Below, in pieces: positions 14,344-20,673 of a stretch of DNA of 22,146 nt. The DNA lies in assembly GCA_002505455.1 (NCBI GenBank), contig DAVB01000047.1, forward strand, positions 1 to 22,146, written 5' to 3'. A program made the position numbers and the translations under genes. How positions within the stretch are numbered: the stretch's first letter is position 1; each line of letters begins with the position of its first letter. Source of the DNA: Euryarchaeota archaeon UBA52 (lineage in GTDB: Archaea; Thermoplasmatota; Poseidoniia; Poseidoniales; Thalassarchaeaceae). The notes under the pieces were generated by a model. That model had not been told where the DNA came from. It was given only the letters and a program-made list of their open reading frames with translations, and made no database searches.

Positions 14344-15082
14344 GGAGGGTCAGGAAGACCCGGCTCTACAATCCCGTCTTTTACAGATACAGGATGAAAT
14401 CAGATCAGCGTTTGGTTGGAGTTTGAAAAACGACGTATTCGTCGCCAGATGGCTCATGGACGAGGTGATTAAAAAGGGGTATTCGAACTGGTCTTCTGAT
14501 GGATTTAATTCGAACTGGGTGAATGTCAAATCAGAATTGCTCAGAGGACCATGGAGTGTCTGCATAATGGGTGCAGCCGTTGAGAAATATGAAGTGGAAA
14601 ACGCGATTGAGAGGGGCTGTTCATTGATAATCGCAGATGGTTCAGCAGGGGTTTTTTCAGAATTGGATGAGCCTTCCAAAGGATGGAGTCGGGCAATAGC
14701 GATTGTCACCGATGGAGATGGGGGCAGGGGCCTGGATGAAGGGATTGAAAGGGGTGTCCCGCTCATCATACACGCGCACGGGGACAATCAAACGGCTTTG
14801 GAGTCGCTTATCTCGAAACTAGAAGATTGTCCCATTTCTTTGACACATCAAACACGTCATGAGATAGAGGGTATGCGTAATCCTGGGGGTTTCACAGACG
14901 GTGACAGGGCTGCTTGCATTGCGATTTCGATGGGCGTGGAAGTAAGTCGTATCGATCTCTTAGGGACTAGGTCGGACATGGTTGGGAAATATTCAGGGGC
15001 CACAGATCCGAAAAAGAAGTTGGAGAAGTTGGTCTGGATGAAAAATATCCTAGAAGAGCTCGGGTTCGAGGGAATCAGATAA
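14342..15082 (+). CDS. mptE: 6-hydroxymethyl-7,8-dihydropterin pyrophosphokinase MptE-like
   Basis: This 246-residue protein matches the archaeal MptE family (COG1634, DUF115-type), which diphosphorylates 6-hydroxymethyl-dihydropterin on the way to tetrahydromethanopterin or folate-type cofactors. The conserved elements are IIADGSAGVF (96-105), IVTDGDGG (121-128), HAHGDN (144-149), NPGGFTDGDRA (180-190) and the GKYSG plus Lys-rich helix (215-230). The metal and triphosphate ligands of the family lie in these Asp-rich segments. The gene is single, between divergent priL and convergent DP2. Its ATG overlaps the priL ATG and its last 8 bases overlap the DP2 tail. No Shine-Dalgarno motif is seen. 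Confidence 0.88.
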   Translation: MEGQEDPALQSRLLQIQDEIRSAFGWSLKNDVFVARWLMDEVIKKGYSNWSSDGFNSNWVNVKSELLRGPWSVCIMGAAVEKYEVENAIERGCSLIIADGSAGVFSELDEPSKGWSRAIAIVTDGDGGRGLDEGIERGVPLIIHAHGDNQTALESLISKLEDCPISLTHQTRHEIEGMRNPGGFTDGDRAACIAISMGVEVSRIDLLGTRSDMVGKYSGATDPKKKLEKLVWMKNILEELGFEGIR

Positions 15083-18000
15083 AATCGCTCAGCGTCATCA
15101 CTGTGACCTTGTCATTATCAAATAGTGAGTCGACGCTGGACTGCATCCATTCTACGCGCTGTCTCGTATACAGATCTATTCCGTACGTATCCATGACGTC
15201 GTTGGTGACTTGAATGTACTTTCGAACGGACTTGGGGAAGACCGTTAGAGTCAGATTTCCCCCACAAACGTTTGCACGGTCCTCGTTGCTTGTACCGTCT
15301 AAGACCCTTGTCTGGTCGTTTCTCGCTACTTTAGCAATACACGATCCTGAAAGTGGTATTCTTCGATAGGACGTGTTGCACTTCACACAGCGAACTTTCT
15401 GCCTAGAAAATGCAACTAGATTACCGCGAATATCTCTAAGGAAATGGGATTCGATGACTTGTTTGGCGACTCTCTCGACGGAAACTGCACGGAGTTTCGA
15501 AGCCAAAGCCAATTGTGCATCCATCTTCTCTCTCATCGTGTCAAGAATCTTGTATTGAGAGTTTGATGGGCCCGAAGAAAGACCCGCTGAATCATGGGTC
15601 CAGCCATAGCCGCGGACATCCCCCACCGTGCCCACCCTATTGTCCACTGTGTCAACAAGATGTTTCACTTCGAAAGGCTGCATCTGGGATATTGTCGCTT
15701 CGTAAAATTCAGGGGGGTACATCCACGAGCAGTCGACGTTGAGTGCTTCTTTGTCTATCTGACTGGGGAGTAGTTGTGTGGTGAGGACGAGCGGTGCGTC
15801 CATTTGTCCGCCTCGATTTGATGGGAGGATATCCTTAGAGAAATTAAGAAGTCCTTCCAGCAGTAGCATTACGCAATCCTCATCTCCATCGCAATTGCGT
15901 CTCTTCGCAGCGTGGAATAGCGGGTGTGCATAGCCGGCAGATGCGTCAGACCAACCAATTATTCTACAAAGCACACCGCCGGATGTATGAGGTGCGAGCC
16001 CTATTGCGAGATGTCCTACTAGGTCTTGTTTATCCTCGTATTTGTAGAAAGGTTGCATATCATACATTTTTGTGAGTTCGTCATCAACAAATCTACAAGT
16101 TCTCGAGAGATGGTCTTCAGCATTGGTTGAGAGTATGATATCTTGAGGAAATATTTCGAGTATCTGATTATCGGAGGAGAGGTTTTCCCCATCCATGTCT
16201 TTAGCGTATCCAAGGTCTAGAAGTGTTCTCCACGGGGTCCCTATCTCACATGGTCGGAAATGAGTGATTGGGACATCGATCATATCGAATCTGGATGTTC
16301 CGTCTTTATTCACTGAAACATCGTGTAATGCTCTCAAAATTCCTTTCTCGAGAGGTTCTGGGGTCTGTAGCCTGGATTCAAGTTCTCTTGTCGCCTTTAT
16401 TGGTCTTGGAAGAGAATTGAGTCCGAGATTCTCCCTTGCTAATTCGAGAACCGATGTGAATTGTACGTGTCTCTTTTCTCCTAGCCTCCGAGTACTTTCT
16501 TTTTTCCGCCTTATCTCCGTTCTTCCGTTACAGGGCCCATTACCCTCACCGTGATCATGGCGACAAGTGATCTCATGGGTGTCCCTACCGCATTCTATGC
16601 AGCGTCTCAAGCTTACATCAACACTCAGAGCGCCCTTCCCAATTTGGCCAAGCAGTCTTTGAGGCCCTCCATTGTTTCCAATAGGGTAGAGTGCGTGTGT
16701 ATACTGCTTCATCTCCCTTCTCTGGGCCTTTTCCGGACGGCCCATTCTAGCTCCTATTCGAGTAGGGACAGCATCTTCCCAACGATACTTGGAGATTTTT
16801 CTAATGAGCCAGAGAGACTGCTCTACTTCATCATCGTCAATCAGGATTATCGAATCTAGCAATTCATCTGGATTCGGGGGGCCGAGATCCTCGATCTCAG
16901 CAGCGGCTTCATCGCCTATCTTCTCGGTCTCCTCGACACTGAGATTCTGTTGTCTGGCCTCTGTCTCAGCACTTATTCTGCGTTCTGTCCTAACTACCTC
17001 TATCTGTTCAATTCGTTTTCTTTCGGCTTGGATTACGTCCCTTGCTTCTCTGATTGCCGAAAGTCTCTGGTTGGCGATCTCCAGAACTGTGCCATGTCCA
17101 TCTTTTTGATTTTCATTTACAAGAGTGTCGCACAATGGTTGCCAACCCGATTCGAGGACGATGTCCTTTCCACTCATTCTGTGCTCTATCCCTAAGGTCA
17201 TCAATGCAAATCTGATTTGTCCGTATCGGTTGATTATGGAAGTACTGCGTTCATCGATATCCTGGATTTCATCGATATCCGCGGTTGGGATTATGAGTTT
17301 TCCAGAATCCATTTTGGAAGCGGAGACGGCTGCAATTAGCGTTGGAATAGCATCTAGAGGAAGATCTGACCACCAGAGATTCCAGGGAGGGGGTATGGCA
17401 GTCCCAAATTCTTCAGAAATCATTGTCGCTTGATTCCAACTCAACTCCATAGATCTGAATAGTCTATTCCACTCCCTTCTCCGTCTTTCTCGCTCATGAG
17501 GGGTTTCTCCACCTCTTTTTATCGCCCCGTTAAACGGGAGTCCCCGGGGTATCTCACTATAATCGAGGCTCAAAATCTCGACTAGCCGCTCTAGCTTTTC
17601 TGGCATATCTATCCTTGCTGCAAGTTCACTCGCCCACCAATCTCTGTTGTAGGCAGATGGGACCAGTGGCTTGTTATTCTCGAGGAATTCTCCGAAGCCA
17701 ATCAGTATCTCTCCAGCGTCCCAGATTAGTTCTACCTCGTTCTTGACCCGATGCCACTCCTCTTCACTCTGAATTCTCTTGAAATTCCCATCTCTCAATA
17801 CAACCAGGGGCCCTTCCACTGAAGATGTCGGGGTTACTGCGCATGCCTTGCCAGGCCTTTCGATTTTCATCTGGGTGCCCACTGAAAGAAAGCCGCCAAG
17901 TGCATGCATACTTACTGGATTCAAACCCGCGGCTGCAAGGCCTGTTGTGCGGCTTCTACCATACCTAAGGCGAAATCCTCCTGGCTCACAAGGCTCGCCG

Positions 18001-18995
18001 AACACTGGTCTGCCTGCGATTATGTCGTCCATGTATCTCGAATCGGGTTTTATTGCCCTGTGTTTCAGATTGGCTGCTTCGTCTGTATCCTTCTTGCCCT
18101 TGGATGCCAGATTGTCTATGAAATCCCAGCCTTCAACACCTAGTCTGTCTGTATGCTTCTTGATCTTGGGAGCCTTCAGACAGAGTCCTTCAGCGATGAC
18201 TAGTAGCACGCCTTGGCGAATTCTAGATCCCTGTATATTCGGGACCTCCCTGTACCCGGCTACCTCTATCCTCTCGGTGCCTTCTCCATTCACCATGACT
18301 GGGCACGCTCTGACAATCATATCCACTTCTTCAGGAGGGGGTTTGTACTGAAGGCCTCCTCTGTAGAGACCGAACTCTTCCTTGACTCGCTCCACTTCCC
18401 CTTCGCTTGGTCGGTATCTATCGAGGCCCAGTTCTCTTCTTATCACATCACCAATGAGTACTCCCAGTGCTTGCGCCGTTCCCCCTGCAGCTCTGATTGG
18501 ACCGCAGAAGTCAATTGACAGGAAAGAAGTTCCATCTCCATGGTTATTGAGAATCTTGACTTCCCCTATCCCCTCCAGTGGAGCAACTAGTACTGCTTCC
18601 GTGAGAACTGCTAGGCCGACTCTAAGACCTGTATCGATTGACTGCTGTAGATCTCCGGTCAATTCGTGCATCATCTTGGCTGATTCTCTGGCTATAGCGA
18701 TAGAAGCCGACTCTCGATCCAGAGATTCCAATAAGTCTCTAAGCCTGTCTTCAATGTCGAGGGGTGGTTTATCGGGCTCTGGTCTCAGATAAGTATCAAG
18801 TAACCTAACTGTGCGGCTAGCGAGGTCTTTAGCGCGGGGTATTTCGACCTCTGTCTTGAAATCTATTCCCTTCAATCTCGCTTGCGACGCAAGTTCGTAA
18901 ATTGCGTCGGTCTGTGCCTCCATCATATCCAGATATCCTTGATATTCCGACTCCAAATGAGTCGTATCCAAAGCTGTATGTGATGGGTTATCCAT
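15075..18995 (-). CDS. polC: DNA polymerase D large subunit DP2
   Basis: This 1306-residue protein is the catalytic subunit of the archaeal replicative polymerase PolD, a two-double-psi-barrel enzyme that works with the DP1 exonuclease subunit. The active-site motif NCDGDED starts at residue 1034, giving metal ligands D1036 and D1038. Zinc-binding sets are visible at C799/C802/C811/C822 and at C1203/C1206/C1219/C1244. The N-terminal domain contains the conserved DFCGPIRAAGGTAQALGVLI and the GRSRTTGLAAAGLNP block. A long charged helical stretch lies at about 634-705, before IGARMGRPEKAQRREM. There is no intein at the active-site cysteine, where some relatives carry one. The C-terminus TLSDFI resembles a PIP box lacking the Gln. 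The ATG at 18995 is preferred over a TTG at 19004. DP1 is not in the window. Confidence 0.96.
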   Translation of the reverse strand: MDNPSHTALDTTHLESEYQGYLDMMEAQTDAIYELASQARLKGIDFKTEVEIPRAKDLASRTVRLLDTYLRPEPDKPPLDIEDRLRDLLESLDRESASIAIARESAKMMHELTGDLQQSIDTGLRVGLAVLTEAVLVAPLEGIGEVKILNNHGDGTSFLSIDFCGPIRAAGGTAQALGVLIGDVIRRELGLDRYRPSEGEVERVKEEFGLYRGGLQYKPPPEEVDMIVRACPVMVNGEGTERIEVAGYREVPNIQGSRIRQGVLLVIAEGLCLKAPKIKKHTDRLGVEGWDFIDNLASKGKKDTDEAANLKHRAIKPDSRYMDDIIAGRPVFGEPCEPGGFRLRYGRSRTTGLAAAGLNPVSMHALGGFLSVGTQMKIERPGKACAVTPTSSVEGPLVVLRDGNFKRIQSEEEWHRVKNEVELIWDAGEILIGFGEFLENNKPLVPSAYNRDWWASELAARIDMPEKLERLVEILSLDYSEIPRGLPFNGAIKRGGETPHERERRRREWNRLFRSMELSWNQATMISEEFGTAIPPPWNLWWSDLPLDAIPTLIAAVSASKMDSGKLIIPTADIDEIQDIDERSTSIINRYGQIRFALMTLGIEHRMSGKDIVLESGWQPLCDTLVNENQKDGHGTVLEIANQRLSAIREARDVIQAERKRIEQIEVVRTERRISAETEARQQNLSVEETEKIGDEAAAEIEDLGPPNPDELLDSIILIDDDEVEQSLWLIRKISKYRWEDAVPTRIGARMGRPEKAQRREMKQYTHALYPIGNNGGPQRLLGQIGKGALSVDVSLRRCIECGRDTHEITCRHDHGEGNGPCNGRTEIRRKKESTRRLGEKRHVQFTSVLELARENLGLNSLPRPIKATRELESRLQTPEPLEKGILRALHDVSVNKDGTSRFDMIDVPITHFRPCEIGTPWRTLLDLGYAKDMDGENLSSDNQILEIFPQDIILSTNAEDHLSRTCRFVDDELTKMYDMQPFYKYEDKQDLVGHLAIGLAPHTSGGVLCRIIGWSDASAGYAHPLFHAAKRRNCDGDEDCVMLLLEGLLNFSKDILPSNRGGQMDAPLVLTTQLLPSQIDKEALNVDCSWMYPPEFYEATISQMQPFEVKHLVDTVDNRVGTVGDVRGYGWTHDSAGLSSGPSNSQYKILDTMREKMDAQLALASKLRAVSVERVAKQVIESHFLRDIRGNLVAFSRQKVRCVKCNTSYRRIPLSGSCIAKVARNDQTRVLDGTSNEDRANVCGGNLTLTVFPKSVRKYIQVTNDVMDTYGIDLYTRQRVEWMQSSVDSLFDNDKVTVMTLSDFI

Positions 18996-19108
18996 GAGAA
19001 TCAACAGTCGAGTACAGTAAGCCTCGAGATGGCATCACAAGAACATTGGCGATGATATGAGTTCTCGACGGCTAAGGTTCATTGGTCGAGAGCGTCGGTT
19101 GCGAGGGG
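18996..19108. promoter_or_regulatory. divergent region between DP2 and pyrE
   Basis: About 113 bases separate the preferred starts of DP2 and pyrE. The region should hold both promoters. Only weak AT-rich elements are present (for example gatgatatgag near 19051), and no TATA box can be named with confidence. No open frame or RNA gene is seen apart from the possible TTG-initiated N-terminal extension of pyrE. Confidence 0.3.
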
Positions 19109-19693
19109 ATGGCGAATGGCGCAGAGGGGATTCAAGGTCGGCTTGCAGAGAGGGTTCGGGACCTTGCTTACCTTCACTCCCCAGATGAGCCGTTCACTTT
19201 AGCAAGTGGTCGTGTAAGTCCTCATTTCTTTGATATGAAGCCTGTTATGATGGATCCTGAGTGTGCCCATATGATTGGGATTCTGATACATGAAATATTA
19301 GACGAAATAGGTGATGTGGACGCAATTGGCGGCCTTGAATTGGGTGCTGTTCCCTTGACAGGCATTGTGATTGCTAAATCATCAAAGGGAAGCGAGCTCA
19401 GAGGTTTCATTGTTCGTAAAGAGGCGAAGGGGCGAGGAGGCAGGAAGACCGGCAATCCTGCAGACGTAGAAGGTTCGACCATTAGAGAGGGGGATCGCGT
19501 TGTCATACTCGAAGACGTGACAACCACTGGCGGCTCGGCGATAAAATGCGGAGATAGGCTCCGCGAGCTTGGCTGCGATGTGGCAGCTTGTATTACGATT
19601 CTAGATCGAGAAGAGGGTGGACAGCAAGCCTTCCAATCTGCAGGGATTAACCTGTACCCGCTCATTCTACGCTCCGATGTGACGGGTGAGTGA
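19109..19693 (+). CDS. pyrE: orotate phosphoribosyltransferase
   Basis: This 194-residue enzyme transfers the phosphoribosyl group from PRPP to orotate in pyrimidine synthesis. It has the orotate-side motif FTLASGRVSPHFFDMK (29-44), the flexible catalytic loop RKEAKGRGGRKTG (103-115) and the PRPP-binding motif VILEDVTTTGGSA (132-144). The length is typical of archaeal PyrE. The ATG at 19109 has gagggg immediately before it; an in-frame TTG at 19082 would add nine residues that do not match the family. The stop codon is followed directly by the ATG of the CsaA-like gene, so the two are almost certainly one transcript. Confidence 0.94.
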   Translation: MANGAEGIQGRLAERVRDLAYLHSPDEPFTLASGRVSPHFFDMKPVMMDPECAHMIGILIHEILDEIGDVDAIGGLELGAVPLTGIVIAKSSKGSELRGFIVRKEAKGRGGRKTGNPADVEGSTIREGDRVVILEDVTTTGGSAIKCGDRLRELGCDVAACITILDREEGGQQAFQSAGINLYPLILRSDVTGE

Positions 19694-20089
19694 ATGAGGG
19701 AACATGTGATCGATTCCAGCCAGCCATATCATCCTGAAAAACTTGAGAGGAAAGGGTATGTCGGCGCTGATGCCTATTTTGAATTAGATTTGAGATCTGG
19801 AGTTATTCTCAAAGTCGAAGAGTTTCCAGAGATGCGTAAACCTTCCTACAAAATTGAAGTTGACTTTGGACCCGTGATTGGTAAACTTTGGAGTTCGGCC
19901 CAGATTACAAATTATGCCTGCGGGGATTTGATTGGACGAATCGTAGTTGGTGCATTAAATCTCGGAGACAAGACATTGCCAACCGGATTTGTGAGTCAAT
20001 TCCTAGTCTTGGGGGCGTTGGATCCTGACGGCACGGTTAGACTGTTGGAACTTCCAGAAGAGGTAATGCCTGGCTCGATGGTTGCATGA
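19694..20089 (+). CDS. CsaA-like tRNA-binding OB-fold protein
   Basis: This 131-residue protein has the tRNA-binding OB domain of the CsaA/Trbp111 type, also found at the end of some MetRS and PheRS chains. The domain covers about 29-131: DLRSGVILKVEEFPEMRKPS (32-51), YKIEVDFG (52-59), the diagnostic SSAQIT (67-72) and the LVLGALDPDG segment (104-113). In bacteria CsaA is described as chaperone- or export-related, and related domains bind tRNA. Here the only context is pyrE upstream, with adjoining stop and start codons, and a cyclophilin 44 bases downstream. A folding-related role alongside the cyclophilin is possible but inferred. An N-terminal extension of about 28 residues precedes the domain. 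Confidence 0.88.
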   Translation: MREHVIDSSQPYHPEKLERKGYVGADAYFELDLRSGVILKVEEFPEMRKPSYKIEVDFGPVIGKLWSSAQITNYACGDLIGRIVVGALNLGDKTLPTGFVSQFLVLGALDPDGTVRLLELPEEVMPGSMVA

Positions 20090-20133
20090 GATAACATCGT
20101 TAGACTATTGGACTGCTTGCTATTGGCAAGGTC

Positions 20134-20622
20134 ATGCCAACTATGGTTAGGATGACAACGAGTGCTGGAAATATCGATATCGCATTGTACACTGAGGACT
20201 GCCCGGAAACAAGTGGTAACTTCCTCAAATTAGTCGATGGTGAGTTCTACAACGGACTGCATTTTCACCGAGTGATTAAGAATTTCATGATTCAAGGCGG
20301 ATGTCCGAGATCAAAGGACCCATTTGATGGAAGAGCCGGTACGGGAGGCCCTGGTTGGAAAATCCCTTGTGAAACATCAGCCTTGGCGAAAAAACACGAT
20401 AGGCCGGGGTTATTTTCTATGGCAAACGCAGGACCCAACACAGGTGGTTCGCAGTTCTTTCTAACCACAGTTCCGACTCCATGGTTAGATGGCAATCACG
20501 CTATTTTTGGAGAGGTTGTTTCTGGTATGGAGAATGTGTATAGAATTGAGAATTGCGATACAAAGCCCGGAGATAGGCCGATCGATCCTCAGAAAATCAT
20601 CTCTGTCCATCGATTAGAATAA
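20134..20622 (+). CDS. peptidyl-prolyl cis-trans isomerase, cyclophilin type
   Basis: This 162-residue protein is a single-domain cyclophilin, which catalyses cis-trans isomerisation of X-Pro bonds. The catalytic arginine is R46 in FHRVIKNFMIQGG (44-56), with Q54 alongside. The active-site strand GSQFFLTT is at 105-112, W117 lies in the PTPWLDGNHAIFGEV block (114-128), and MANAGPNTGG (96-105) is the usual loop. There is no signal peptide or membrane segment, so it is cytoplasmic. The start ATG at 20134 could also be the ATG at 20143 (M4). It shares strand and close spacing with the CsaA-like gene. Confidence 0.95.
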   Translation: MPTMVRMTTSAGNIDIALYTEDCPETSGNFLKLVDGEFYNGLHFHRVIKNFMIQGGCPRSKDPFDGRAGTGGPGWKIPCETSALAKKHDRPGLFSMANAGPNTGGSQFFLTTVPTPWLDGNHAIFGEVVSGMENVYRIENCDTKPGDRPIDPQKIISVHRLE

Positions 20623-20644
20623 GACTTCTAGAAGGATAATTAGT

Positions 20645-20665
20645 TTTATTAATAATTAATTAATA
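20645..20665 (+). promoter_or_regulatory. TATA-like AT tract upstream of the RHH-fumarase gene
   Basis: A tract made almost only of A and T occupies the gap after the cyclophilin gene and ends about 9 bases before the ATG at 20674. Its 5' part (ttttattaat) is 20-29 bases upstream of that ATG. This fits a TATA box giving a leaderless transcript that starts at the ribbon-helix-helix start codon rather than at the internal ATG at 20872. Confidence 0.5.
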
Positions 20666-20673
20666 CAATCAAT

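Noticed and set aside
15870..15905. Possible intein at the DP2 active site
   Set aside because: The NCDGDED motif is uninterrupted and flanked by normal DP2 sequence; no intein splice-site blocks are present and the 1306-residue length is close to the usual DP2 size.
15373..18792. Several open frames of 60-190 codons on the plus strand inside DP2
   Set aside because: They are antisense to a conserved polymerase gene, have no recognisable protein pattern and no start signals; they are shadows of the DP2 codon usage.
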